A stretch of 36,148 nucleotides of DNA from Gemmatimonadota bacterium. GTDB lineage: Bacteria; Gemmatimonadota; Gemmatimonadetes; Longimicrobiales; Gaopeijiaceae. A program made the translations under genes and the position numbers. Location of the stretch: assembly GCA_029879725.1 (NCBI GenBank), contig JAOUPR010000035.1:1-36148 (forward strand), read 5' to 3'. Within the stretch, counting starts at the first letter, position 1. Each line of letters opens with the position of its first letter. Shown one piece after another: positions 7,138 to 15,728 of the stretch. The notes beneath the pieces are model-generated. The model was not told where the DNA came from, did not search any database, and was given only the letters and a program-made list of their open reading frames with translations.

Positions 7138-10100
7138 ATGACCGGCCACATTCCATCGGGCTCGGGCTCTTCCGCCCTGGACGCCCTCCGCATCGGCGCT
7201 CTCCCCCTGGTGGGGCGGAGCGGCGAAATGGAGGAACTGGTCTCCGGGCTGTTGGCGGAGGATTCCCGGCACGGTCTGATGATGGTGTGCGGTGCCGGTG
7301 GGGTCGGGAAGTCGCGGCTCGTGTCGGCGGTGGTGGGGGAGGCGGAGCGGCGGCGGTGGTCCACGGTCACGGGCCGTGCCTACCCGGCGGAGTCCGGGAT
7401 GGCGTACGCCCTGTTCTCGGACGCATTCCGGTCCGTCGTCCACACCCTGGACCGGGCGACCCTCATGGCCCTGACGCGCGGAGGGTTGGACGAACTCCGC
7501 TTCGTCTTTCCCGGGATCGAGGATTCCGGACGAGCCCAGCCCCGGGAGGACTGGGGAGATCCCGGAGAGTTCAAGACCCGACTTCTTTGGAACTTCACGG
7601 AGTTCCTGAAGGGATACTCGCAGCGGGGGCCTCTCCTGGTGGTTCTGGAAGACCTGCAGTGGGCGGACGCGTCGTCGCTGGAGTTCCTGCACTTCGCGGC
7701 ACGGCACCTGGATGGATCGAACGTGCGCTTCCTGTGCACGTACAACGACGAGCTCTCCGCGGGCAACGGGGCGCTGGTCGCCACCGCGTCGTCCCTCCGG
7801 GCGCTCGGGGTCGCCGGCACGCTGCAATTGGGGCCTCTCCACGGTGACGACACCCTGGCGTTGGTGAGCGAGACCTTCGGCATCGACCCCCAGGCGGTGA
7901 GGGAATTCGCGGGGAGGCTCCATGAATGGACCGGGGGGAGTCCCCTCTTCATCGGGGAGACGCTCAAGTCGGTGGTGGAGGACGGCAGCCTCTACGAGCG
8001 CGATGGGCTGTGGTTGGGGTGGGAGGCCACGGACATGCGGCTCCCGGGGTCCATCCGGGAGGGGATCCTGCGAAGGGTGCGTTCCCTCACTCCCGAAGCC
8101 CGCGCGGTGGCCGACCACGTCGCGGTGGTGGGTGGGCCCACCCGTCACGAACTCCTGGAGCGCCTGACCGAGCCGGCCCCCGGCCGGTTTCTGGAGGTTC
8201 TCGACGAGCTGCGCGCGCAGCACATCGTGACGGAATCCGAGGCCGACGGGCGGATCCACTACGACGTGACACACCACTTGTTACGGGAGACGCTGTACAC
8301 GGAGTTGGGGAAGGCGCGGGCCCGCCTCGTCCATGCATCCATCGCGGCGGCCCTCGAGGACGTGCACGGAGCCGCGGCGCTCGACCACGCGGAGGAGATC
8401 GCGTACCACGTGGTGCGGTCCGGGAGTGGAGTGTCCGTGGACCAGGCCACCGCCTATCTGATCGAAGCGGCGGGCAAGGCGCTGGGCCGCCACGCGGACC
8501 CCGAAGCCGAGGCATTCCTCCAGACCGCCCTGGCGATGCTGGATGGAGGCGACGAGGGAGAGCGCCGACGGGTCATCAGGCTCCTCGCCAAGGCGAAGCA
8601 GCGACGGGGGCGATACGGGGAGGCGTTGGAGCTCCTGGCCGGTCTGGTGGAAGATGACGCGCTCGACGGGGGGAGGAAGGCCGGGATCCACAGGAACATG
8701 GGCCTGGCATGCTACTGGAGTGGCCGCCACGCGGAGGCCGTGGCCCACTTCGACGCCGGATTGGCGGTCGTGGGCGCGGTCCCGCCGGAGACGGCCAACG
8801 CCATCCGTCTCGCGCGCGGAGTCTGCTTGCAGGAGATGGGCCGCCCCGACGATGCCCAGGAAGAGATCCACCGCGTGCTCCGGTCCGCCGAAGAGTCGGG
8901 AGCGGAGCCGCTCATGGCCCGGGCGCACCGGGCCCTCGCCATGCTCCACACCTGGACGGGAACCCCCGAAGAGGGGAGGAAGCACGCCCGCGCGGCCCTG
9001 GAGCTGGCCCAGCGCTGCGGAGACCTCCAGGTGGTGTTCTGGAGCCACTGGGCGTGGGCCGCGCTGGAAGGGCTCATGGGCGACACCGGCCGGATGATGG
9101 AGGAGATCCGCCTGGCGGAGGACGTGGCGGATACGCTTCGATCCCCGGTGTTCCGGATCTGGACCGCGGAGTTGTCCATCCAGCACGCCTATGCCACCGG
9201 AGAGTGGGACAAGGCGGTGATCCTGGGTGAGCGCGCCATCGGGCGGGCACGATCCCTGAACCAGAGGACCCTCCTTCCGCGCCTCCTGGTCTGGACCGCG
9301 CTCATCTACTTCGCCCAGGGTGAGTTGGAGCGCGGGAGGGAGATGGTGGAAGAGGCCTGGACGCTCAGCGGACTCGACGGGGGGGAGCCGGGGTTGGATC
9401 TTCACACCGCCATCCCCGCGCACATCGGCCGGGCGGCCTACCATCTGGCCATGGAAGAGCACGAGGAGGCCGTGAGGGTGGGGGCGGCCGGCGTGGCCAT
9501 GGCGGATGCCAGCGGGTTCGTGGTGTGGTCCATCCACCATCTCCTTCCCATCGTCCTGGAGTCCCTGATCCACAGCCGGGACCTGGAGGGAGCCGCGCGC
9601 ACCGGGGTCCGTCTGCGGGAGGACTCGGAGCGTCTGGGGCACCGCCTGGGGATGGCCTGGGCAGGGGCGGCCGACGCGCTCCTGGTATGGCTCTCGGGAG
9701 ACGTGGAGCGCGGGGCCGTACTCCTTCGTGAGGCGGCCGACGCCCTCGACGCCGTCCCCATCGTTCCCGACGCCATCCGCGTGCGCCGCCAGTTGGCTCG
9801 CCGTCTCATCGAACTCGGTGACCGGGAGGCGGCTCTGGAGGAGTTGCGGCGCGTGCACGACACCGTGGCGCAACTCGGGATGAAGCGGGAGTTGGAGAAG
9901 ACCCGTGCGCTCTTCCGTGACCTGGGGAGCCGCCCGCCCCCGCGGGGCGTCGTGGAGGGAACGGGTTCGCTCACCGGGAGGGAGACGGAGATCGCGCGGC
10001 TCGCCGCGGAAGGCGAGTCGAACAAGGGGATCGCCCGGACGTTGGGTGTGTCGACCCGCACCGTCACGACCCATCTCGCCAACGTGTACCGGAAGATGGG

Positions 10101-10152
10101 GATCACGTCCAGGCACCAGCTCGCCGCCATGGTGAGAGAGGGGCGGCTGTAG
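7138..10152 (+). CDS. LAL-type transcriptional regulator (AAA ATPase + TPR-like + LuxR HTH)
   Basis: A 1004-residue large ATP-binding LuxR-family regulator. Walker A GAGGVGKS is at 52-59 and the Walker B region LVVLEDLQWAD at 167-177. A winged-helix-like segment follows, then a long helical repeat region (about 430-920) rich in paired helices of TPR type, which in this family senses ligand or partner proteins. The last 61 residues are a LuxR/GerE HTH (SLTGRETEIARLAAEG, then STRTVTTHLANVYRKMGI). It is expected to bind DNA on ATP- and ligand-dependent assembly, as MalT does. It is divergent from the GMC operon, across a region with three identical palindromes, so that operon is its most likely target (inference). 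No clear ribosome site precedes the ATG. Confidence 0.92.
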   Translation: MTGHIPSGSGSSALDALRIGALPLVGRSGEMEELVSGLLAEDSRHGLMMVCGAGGVGKSRLVSAVVGEAERRRWSTVTGRAYPAESGMAYALFSDAFRSVVHTLDRATLMALTRGGLDELRFVFPGIEDSGRAQPREDWGDPGEFKTRLLWNFTEFLKGYSQRGPLLVVLEDLQWADASSLEFLHFAARHLDGSNVRFLCTYNDELSAGNGALVATASSLRALGVAGTLQLGPLHGDDTLALVSETFGIDPQAVREFAGRLHEWTGGSPLFIGETLKSVVEDGSLYERDGLWLGWEATDMRLPGSIREGILRRVRSLTPEARAVADHVAVVGGPTRHELLERLTEPAPGRFLEVLDELRAQHIVTESEADGRIHYDVTHHLLRETLYTELGKARARLVHASIAAALEDVHGAAALDHAEEIAYHVVRSGSGVSVDQATAYLIEAAGKALGRHADPEAEAFLQTALAMLDGGDEGERRRVIRLLAKAKQRRGRYGEALELLAGLVEDDALDGGRKAGIHRNMGLACYWSGRHAEAVAHFDAGLAVVGAVPPETANAIRLARGVCLQEMGRPDDAQEEIHRVLRSAEESGAEPLMARAHRALAMLHTWTGTPEEGRKHARAALELAQRCGDLQVVFWSHWAWAALEGLMGDTGRMMEEIRLAEDVADTLRSPVFRIWTAELSIQHAYATGEWDKAVILGERAIGRARSLNQRTLLPRLLVWTALIYFAQGELERGREMVEEAWTLSGLDGGEPGLDLHTAIPAHIGRAAYHLAMEEHEEAVRVGAAGVAMADASGFVVWSIHHLLPIVLESLIHSRDLEGAARTGVRLREDSERLGHRLGMAWAGAADALLVWLSGDVERGAVLLREAADALDAVPIVPDAIRVRRQLARRLIELGDREAALEELRRVHDTVAQLGMKRELEKTRALFRDLGSRPPPRGVVEGTGSLTGRETEIARLAAEGESNKGIARTLGVSTRTVTTHLANVYRKMGITSRHQLAAMVREGRL

Positions 10153-10200
10153 ACTTCGTGACGTTCTCTCTGCGGCACGCCATGAAGGGAGGGTACCGCC

Positions 10201-11349
10201 ATTAGGGTGGCCTTGGTGTCCGATTGGTTCCTCCCGAGGCTGGGTGGGATCGAGGTCCACCTGCGGGATCTCGCCAGGCATCTCGCACGCCGGGGGATCA
10301 CCGCGGAGGTCGTGACGCCGCTTCCCGGACCGGGGGAGTGGGAAGGAATCGCCGTGCACCGTCTTCCCGTGAGGCGCGTTCCCGCCCTGGGAATCGCGTA
10401 TCCACCGCCGCTCCTCCGGCGCATGCGGGAGGTCCTCGACGCCGGCGGGTACGACGTGGTGCACGCCCACGCCAGCATCGGCTCGCCCGCCGCCTGGACG
10501 GGGGCGTACCTCGGCACGCGTTCGGGGATTCCGGTGGTCCTCACCTACCACTCCATCCTCTCGAGATATCGGCTGCTGTTGAGGGGAGCGGACCCGTTCC
10601 TGGGGTGGCGCCGGTGGAGGGCGATCCACAGCGGCGTGAGCGAGGTGGTGGCCCGGGACCTTCGCCGGCTGCTTCCCGGACATCCGGTGGAGATTCTTCC
10701 CAACGGCGTGGATCCCGACGAGTGGATCGTGCGTCCGCGCGTCCCGGGCGCCGACGGATTCCGAATGGTTTCCGTGCTTCGGCTCACGCGGAAGAAGCGT
10801 CCCGCGGTGCTCCTGCGCATTCTACGGGACGTCCTGGCGTACCCGGGGGTCGGCGGAAACGTGCACCTCACGGTGGTGGGGGACGGCCCCTTGGGACCGT
10901 CGTTGAAGCGGCTGGCCCACCGATTGGGGGTGAGCGGGCACGTCACCTTCACCGGGGCCCTGGATCGTCCGGGGGTGGCTCGCGCCCTGGACCAGGCCCA
11001 CCTCTTCGTGATGCCGAGCATCATGGAATCGTTCGGGATCGCCGCGCTGGAGGCGAGGATGTCCGGTCTGCCCGTGGTGGGGCGCAGCGAAGGGGGGATG
11101 GATTCCTTCGTGCGCCACGGTGTGGACGGATTCCTGGTGGACGACGACGCAGAGATGTCGGCGGCCGTGGCCCGCCTGGTTACGGGCGGGCGGGCCATGG
11201 AGGAACTGGTGGCGGGTGCGTCCGACGTTCCGTCCCATCTGCGTTGGTCTCGGGTGGCCGAGGCGCACGAAGACCTCTACCGGCGCGCCATGGAACGCTT
11301 CGGCCGCGGGGTGTCCTCACTCCGTGGGTCAGGCGAGCCCCTCGCCTGA
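10201..11349 (+). CDS. GT4-family glycosyltransferase, probable ATT start
   Basis: A roughly 382-residue retaining glycosyltransferase of the GT4 type with two Rossmann domains. The N-terminus (ALVSDWFLPRLGGIEVHL) carries the usual glycine-rich acceptor loop, and the C-terminal domain has the E-x7-E motif (ESFGIAALE) that contacts the sugar nucleotide. It probably builds a glycolipid or envelope glycan at the cytoplasmic face of the membrane. Start choice: family proteins begin M-R-(I/V)-A-L-V-S-D-W. Here that position is ATT at 10201, followed by AGG GTG GCC. GGAGG at 10188-10192 stands 8 bases before the ATT, but 14 before the nearest standard codon, GTG 10207. ATT initiation is therefore favoured; the GTG version lacks only two residues. 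It follows the LAL gene by 48 bases and converges on the next gene. Confidence 0.9.
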   Translation: MRVALVSDWFLPRLGGIEVHLRDLARHLARRGITAEVVTPLPGPGEWEGIAVHRLPVRRVPALGIAYPPPLLRRMREVLDAGGYDVVHAHASIGSPAAWTGAYLGTRSGIPVVLTYHSILSRYRLLLRGADPFLGWRRWRAIHSGVSEVVARDLRRLLPGHPVEILPNGVDPDEWIVRPRVPGADGFRMVSVLRLTRKKRPAVLLRILRDVLAYPGVGGNVHLTVVGDGPLGPSLKRLAHRLGVSGHVTFTGALDRPGVARALDQAHLFVMPSIMESFGIAALEARMSGLPVVGRSEGGMDSFVRHGVDGFLVDDDAEMSAAVARLVTGGRAMEELVAGASDVPSHLRWSRVAEAHEDLYRRAMERFGRGVSSLRGSGEPLA

Positions 11350-11412
11350 TCCACGGTCGGGCGCGTCCGGCCGCACCGTTCCGGTACGCTCTCGACACCC
11401 CACACCGGAGGG

Positions 11413-12432
11413 TCAGGCCTCCGGCGGCGCTCCGTCCAGCGGCGGGTCCACCTTCTCCGGCGGCCTCCCCACGAGCATGAGGAGCCACCCGGTCCCCGCC
11501 AGGGGGATCAGGTATGCCAGGTGTTGCAGGACCGCCATCGCCAGCGCGGTGTCGGGCGCCACCCCTCCCGCGCGGTACGCGAGGAAGGCCGCTCCCTCGT
11601 AGATTCCCAGATTGCCGGGGGTCACGGAGAGCATGGTGCTGAAGTTGATGGACGCCACCACCAGGAGGAGGACCCACGGCGTGACCGGGACTCCCAGAGC
11701 GTGGGCCACGCAGGCCGCGGCCACGACTTCGGCCACCTTCTGACCCACCGCGAGGATGGATCCTCCGCCCATGACGCGGAGGGAGTTCATCCCCTTCAGG
11801 TGGCGAGCCACCGAGGCCAGGAAATCCATGGCGGACCGGAATCGCCCGGGCGCCATCTTCTCCGCCCATCGCTGCAGGGACGGGGCTCTCGCTCCCGCCG
11901 CCACCATCCCCACCGCCAGGAGCGGGAGCCCCACGAGGAGGGTGAAGACGGGCGCCCGGGACTCCATGGGCAGCGGGACGAACCAGGCCAGGGCAGCCAG
12001 CAGACACAGCTTGGACACGCCTTCGGCGAGTTGGTCCACGGCGGTGACGAAGGCCGCCGTGGCGTGTCCCACCCCGCCGCGGGTGGCGAGAAGGTGGAGG
12101 CCGAGCGCCGGCCCGGTGAGGAGTGGCCCCCCGTTGGCCACCGTGGCCGTGATGGCCTGGACCCAGAACATCCGGCCGAAGCCCACCGGCCGATCCGGGG
12201 GGAGAAAGAGCCGCCACTGCACGGTTCCCACCACCAGGATGAGACCGTTCGCCACGACGGCGGCCACCACCCACGGGAGGTGGGCGGCGCGGAGAGGCTC
12301 CACCACCGACTCCCACGAAATTCCGCGAAAGGCCAGGACGAGGAAGAGGCTCACCACGGCCCAGGCGACCAGCCAGGTCAACGGAAAGGGGAACTTCCGG
12401 GCCGCGACCGGGGGGCTCCCGGCGTCAGGCAT
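11413..12432 (-). CDS. Flippase-like LPG-synthase transmembrane-domain protein (YbhN/UPF0104 type)
   Basis: A 339-residue polytopic membrane protein with about eight hydrophobic segments, matching the lysylphosphatidylglycerol-synthase TM domain family. Typical family features are the NGLILVVGTVQWRLF segment, the conserved glycine-rich stretch SVTPGNLGIYEGA near residue 270, and short polar loops. It lacks the soluble acyl- or aminoacyl-transfer domain of MprF, so a lipid or glycolipid translocation role in the inner membrane is likelier than lysyl transfer. ATG 12432 (MPDAG) overlaps the end of the deacetylase gene by 8 bases with GAGGTGG as ribosome site; further upstream codons belong to the deacetylase. 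It pairs functionally with the nearby GT4 and deacetylase genes in an envelope-glycan group (inference). Confidence 0.82.
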   Translation of the reverse strand: MPDAGSPPVAARKFPFPLTWLVAWAVVSLFLVLAFRGISWESVVEPLRAAHLPWVVAAVVANGLILVVGTVQWRLFLPPDRPVGFGRMFWVQAITATVANGGPLLTGPALGLHLLATRGGVGHATAAFVTAVDQLAEGVSKLCLLAALAWFVPLPMESRAPVFTLLVGLPLLAVGMVAAGARAPSLQRWAEKMAPGRFRSAMDFLASVARHLKGMNSLRVMGGGSILAVGQKVAEVVAAACVAHALGVPVTPWVLLLVVASINFSTMLSVTPGNLGIYEGAAFLAYRAGGVAPDTALAMAVLQHLAYLIPLAGTGWLLMLVGRPPEKVDPPLDGAPPEA

Positions 12433-13132
12433 GGAGGGCCACCTCACGCACCGTCCGGAAGACGTCGCCACGCCGGCGAAAGAGATCGATGGTGCTGGCC
12501 AGACTGGCCAGGGCGTGGGGTCCCGTTCCCCAGCGGCAATCCCAGCGGAGGTCGGTGTCCCGCAGGTCCACGAATTCCCACGGGTGGACGAAGAGAACCA
12601 CCGGAGAGTGGAGCGCGCGGAGCACGGGGTCCCGCAGCGCGGGAGATAGACGCAGCACCGACGAGGTCATGGACGCGGGGATCCGGGTGAGCGCCGTGGG
12701 CGCCGAAGGCCGCCAGTGGGCCGGCTTGTAGAGTCCCCGGGACGAATCCACCCGGAACCCGTACTCCTCCAGGAGGGGAAGGTAGCGGTCGGGGAAGCGG
12801 AGATACGGTGCCCGGAAGGAATCCACCGGGGCGTGATCCCGGAGGATCTCCGACGACAGGGCCACTTCTTCCCTGGCCTCCTGGAGAGAAAGGTCCGTGA
12901 AGGCGCGGTGGGTCATCCCGTGACAGGCCAGCTCGTGACCACCTTCCACGATGCGCCGCACCACGGCCGGGTACCGGCGCGCCGATTCGCCGGTGGTGAA
13001 GAAGGTGCCGGAGATGCCCGCTCCGTCGAGGAGATCGAGAAGGAGCGGCATCCCCTCCTCCAGCCCCCGCCAACTCCACAGATACGGGGGGCAGTCGGGC
13101 TCCACGTCCACGGTCACCGAGACCGTGGTCAT
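12425..13132 (-). CDS. Polysaccharide deacetylase (NodB homology, carbohydrate esterase 4)
   Basis: A 235-residue protein with the NodB fold. Visible motifs in order: VDVEPD (8-13) holding the catalytic/metal aspartates; the metal-binding pair H71-G-M-T-H75; FRAPY about 40 residues further on; and HPWEF near the C-terminal third, with the last catalytic histidine. The family removes N- or O-acetyl groups from sugar polymers or glycolipids using a divalent metal. There is no signal peptide, so it probably acts on a cytoplasmic, lipid-linked or nucleotide-linked sugar. ATG 13132 was chosen because homologous-looking sequence starts there (MTTVSVTVDVEPD); upstream codons are low-complexity arginine-rich. 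It is coupled to the flippase-like gene downstream and lies near the GT4, suggesting a joint glycan pathway. Confidence 0.87.
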   Translation of the reverse strand: MTTVSVTVDVEPDCPPYLWSWRGLEEGMPLLLDLLDGAGISGTFFTTGESARRYPAVVRRIVEGGHELACHGMTHRAFTDLSLQEAREEVALSSEILRDHAPVDSFRAPYLRFPDRYLPLLEEYGFRVDSSRGLYKPAHWRPSAPTALTRIPASMTSSVLRLSPALRDPVLRALHSPVVLFVHPWEFVDLRDTDLRWDCRWGTGPHALASLASTIDLFRRRGDVFRTVREVALHA

Positions 13133-13244
13133 GGAGCGTCGCTCCGCTCTGAAAGGGGAGAGGGCGGGCGGGCGGGAGTGTTCATTTCGTATTCTCTGTG
13201 GTCCATGACGCGCACGTCGCCGAGTCTCGCCGAATCGCTCCTCG

Positions 13245-13276
13245 GAGGCAACCGGAAGGGGTCTCCCGGTTGCCTC
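13245..13276 (+). promoter_or_regulatory. 11-bp inverted repeat in a divergent intergenic region
   Basis: GAGGCAACCGG (13245-13255) and CCGGTTGCCTC (13266-13276) are perfect complements around a 10-base loop. The element lies between two divergent genes, 51 bases before the ATG of the TPR-like protein. It could be an RNA leader hairpin or an operator. It is not followed by a T run. Confidence 0.45.
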
Positions 13277-13326
13277 GCGGGAGCGGTGAGGAGACATTTC
13301 GCGGCCCCTCCCCGCTCCGGTTGGTC

Positions 13327-14148
13327 ATGCACAGAAACCACTTCCAACTCGCCGCGCTGGTCGTCGCGGCCCTGGCCCACGGGGGCCTGCCCACGCGTTC
13401 GTCGGCCCAGATCGCGCCCGCGGTCATCTCCATGCCGGAGGTCTCGGGCTCCGTGGCGGTGCGGGCCGACGCGCTCTTCCATGCCGGAGACGTGGAGGGG
13501 TCGCTGGTGCTTCTGCGCCGACACCTCGTGCGTTCCCCCGGAGACTACCCGACGCAGTGGATGGCGGCTCGCTCCGCCGTGGCCCTGGGGATGATCGCCA
13601 CGGAAGAGGACGAACAGAATTCCCGGTACCGCGAGGCCATCGGGTACGGAGAGGTCGCCGTGGGGATGGAGCCACACGGGCTGTCCGGGCTCTACTGGCT
13701 GGTGGCCGCCAAGGGCCGTCTCGCTCTCCAACAGGGTCCCCGGGCCACGGCCCGGCTCGCCCAGGAAGTGTACGACGGCGCCCACCTCATCCTGGCCCTG
13801 GACTCCCTCCACGCCGGCGCGTACGACGTGCTGGGCAAGCTCAACTACGAGGTGATGAACCTGTCCGGGTGGAAGCGTGCCCTGGCTCGGGCCATCCTGG
13901 GGAACGAGGCGCTCCGGGACTCCTCCTGGGAGAAGGGTGAAGCGTACCTCCTCCGCGCCGTCGAGCTCGCTCCCGAGGTCGTGTTGTACCATCTGGACCT
14001 GGGCAGGCTCTACTGGCGCACCGACCGTCCCGCCGAGGCCCGGGCACGGCTCGAACAGGCCCTCGCGCTGCCCTCTTCGCACCCCGCGGACGACACCTTC
14101 AAGGACGAGGCCCGCGCTCTCCTGGATCGCCTTCCCGGGGCCCGTTGA
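13327..14148 (+). CDS. Exported TPR-like protein, paralogue of the 2430-3269 protein
   Basis: A 273-residue protein with a signal peptide (hydrophobic AALVVAALAHGG, likely cleavage near SSAQ-IA at about residue 28). The rest is helical with TPR-like spacing and a stretch shared with the protein at 2430-3269: SLHAGA, G-K-L-x3-VM, SSWEKGE, RAVELAP, DRPAEAR. A periplasmic or membrane-associated scaffold role is probable; no named family is recognised. ATG 13327 starts a proper signal peptide; the open frame runs further upstream through an inverted repeat but has no ribosome site or family-like sequence there. It stands alone, divergent from the deacetylase gene and closed by a strong hairpin right after the stop. 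Confidence 0.78.
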   Translation: MHRNHFQLAALVVAALAHGGLPTRSSAQIAPAVISMPEVSGSVAVRADALFHAGDVEGSLVLLRRHLVRSPGDYPTQWMAARSAVALGMIATEEDEQNSRYREAIGYGEVAVGMEPHGLSGLYWLVAAKGRLALQQGPRATARLAQEVYDGAHLILALDSLHAGAYDVLGKLNYEVMNLSGWKRALARAILGNEALRDSSWEKGEAYLLRAVELAPEVVLYHLDLGRLYWRTDRPAEARARLEQALALPSSHPADDTFKDEARALLDRLPGAR

Positions 14149-14152
14149 CCAG

Positions 14153-14186
14153 CGAGGCCGCCTCCCCGCTCGGGGAGGCGGCCTCG
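14153..14186. terminator. Bidirectional terminator hairpin, 15-bp perfect stem
   Basis: CGAGGCCGCCTCCCC (14153-14167), a four-base loop, then the exact complement (14172-14186). It lies in the 57-base gap between convergent genes, immediately after the stop at 14148. There is no long T run, but the stem is long, GC-rich and perfect, which fits termination from both sides. Confidence 0.75.
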
Positions 14187-14205
14187 TTCGTCGGAGGGTG
14201 TGGGG

Positions 14206-15663
14206 CTACTGCCGGGCCCCCGGGGCGTTCCGGTAGTCCAGGGGCGGATCCCGGTCTCCCAGGAGTGGGATGTACTCGTAGTCCGGGCCTCTCCGCTCCT
14301 CGAACTCCGCGCGGGCCTGGAGGATCAGGTTCGGATCCAGGAACAGCTCCACGGCGCTGGTGGCCAGCGCCTTGGCGGCCACGAGCATCCCCTTGGTGCC
14401 GATGGTGGTTCCACCCGCCGCCACCGCCTGCCACGAGTGGGAAGACGTGCCGGGGACCCAGGTGGCCGTGCGCAGCCCCGCGGTGGGAACCGTCCAGCTC
14501 ACGTCTCCCACGTCGGTGGATCCGCCCCCCGCGCGCGCGCCCAGGAGGAGTTCGAAGGGCTTCACCTGGCCCGCCGATTCCAGGGGCGGCGCGTTCTCGG
14601 GAAGGGTCGTGCGGATGGCCTCGGCGAAGCGCCGCTCCTGGTCGGTGTAGGTGACGCCGCCCACGTCGGAGAGGTTCGAGTGGACCATCTGGGCCAGGGC
14701 CACGTTGGGAAGGAGATTGTAGATCCCGTGGATGACCTCGTACTCCATGGTCGTCCCGGTCCCCAGGGCGGCCCCTTCGGCGGCCTGCGCCACCCGCTCG
14801 AAGATGGACAGGACGTTCTTCGGGTCCGGGTTGCGGACGTAGTAGAAGACCTCGGCGAAGTCCGGGATCACGTTCGGGGCGGCGCCGCCGTAGGTGATCA
14901 CGTAGTGGATCCGGGTCTCCTGGGGAACGTGCTCGCGCATCATGTTCACCATGTGGTTCATGGCTTCCACCGCGTCGAGGGCGGAGCGTCCCCGTTCAGG
15001 GGCCCCGGCCGCGTGGGCGCTGATTCCCGTGAAGCGGAACTTCGCGCTCTTGTTGGCCAGCGACGACGTCGGATCCGCCATGTTCCGGTCACCTGCGTGC
15101 CAGTGGAGCACCACGTCCACGTCGTCGAAGAGTCCCGCGCGCACCATGTAGGCCTTCCCCGCGCCCCCCTCCTCGGCGGGGGTGCCGTAGAGGCGGAGGG
15201 TCCCCGCCTGGCCGGTGCTCTCCATCCAGTCCTTCACCGCCAACGCGGCGGCGGTGGAGCCTGTTCCGAAGAGGTGGTGACCGCAGGCATGGCCCGCGCC
15301 CTTCCCCTCGACGGGGTTCCGCTCCGGCGTCCGGTCCTGGTTGATGCCCGGGAGGGCGTCGAACTCCGCGAGGATGGCGATGACGGGCTCACCCGACCCG
15401 TACGAAGCCACGAAGGCCGTGGGGATACCGGCCACGCCCGGGGTGATCTGGAAGCCGTGCTCGGCGAGGCGACCCTGGAGAAGGCCCGAACTGCGGTGCT
15501 CCTGGTATCCCACTTCGGCGAGGTCCCAGATCTCCATGGCCACCCGCTCGTACTCCGCGGCGTGGGCTTCTACGTGCTGGAGAACCATCTCCTTGGCGTC
15601 CTGGGCCCGTCCCGGGGCGGGGAGGAGGGCCAGGGAGGCCAGGAGGGCGATGGCAGTGCGCAT
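14206..15663 (-). CDS. Exported M20-family amidohydrolase (AbgB-like)
   Basis: A 485-residue protein with a signal peptide (AIALLASLALLPAPGRA, cut near residue 20). The metal-binding segment HACGHH is at 125-130, and GTPAEEGG further on contributes the catalytic/metal glutamates. A dimerisation-type insertion (GISAHAAGAPERG) follows, typical of M20 amidohydrolases that cleave N-acyl or p-aminobenzoyl-glutamate-type amide bonds. Overall order and length fit the AbgB/IAA-amino-acid-hydrolase branch rather than classical aminopeptidases. ATG 15663 has GGAG eight bases upstream. It is divergent from the M28 lipoprotein gene with 65 bases between starts, so both may share control; together they suggest processing of peptides or amino-acid conjugates in the periplasm. 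The exact substrate is unknown. Confidence 0.9.
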   Translation of the reverse strand: MRTAIALLASLALLPAPGRAQDAKEMVLQHVEAHAAEYERVAMEIWDLAEVGYQEHRSSGLLQGRLAEHGFQITPGVAGIPTAFVASYGSGEPVIAILAEFDALPGINQDRTPERNPVEGKGAGHACGHHLFGTGSTAAALAVKDWMESTGQAGTLRLYGTPAEEGGAGKAYMVRAGLFDDVDVVLHWHAGDRNMADPTSSLANKSAKFRFTGISAHAAGAPERGRSALDAVEAMNHMVNMMREHVPQETRIHYVITYGGAAPNVIPDFAEVFYYVRNPDPKNVLSIFERVAQAAEGAALGTGTTMEYEVIHGIYNLLPNVALAQMVHSNLSDVGGVTYTDQERRFAEAIRTTLPENAPPLESAGQVKPFELLLGARAGGGSTDVGDVSWTVPTAGLRTATWVPGTSSHSWQAVAAGGTTIGTKGMLVAAKALATSAVELFLDPNLILQARAEFEERRGPDYEYIPLLGDRDPPLDYRNAPGARQ

Positions 15664-15728
15664 GATCGCTCCGTGCGAGATGTTGAATCGATAGATTGTC
15701 GGATCGCCGAATCTACTGCCTGGAATCC

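Noticed and set aside
10207..10209. GTG as the start of the GT4 gene
   Set aside because: Distance from the ribosome site is too long and it would miss the conserved residues before ALVSDW; ATT 10201 fits better, though GTG is not excluded.
8281..10683. 800-codon open frame opposite the LAL regulator
   Set aside because: Composition is Pro/Arg/His-rich without domains; it is an effect of GC-rich third codon positions on the antisense strand.
11413..12432. Lysylphosphatidylglycerol synthase (MprF) activity
   Set aside because: Only the membrane domain is present; the soluble aminoacyl-transfer domain is missing.
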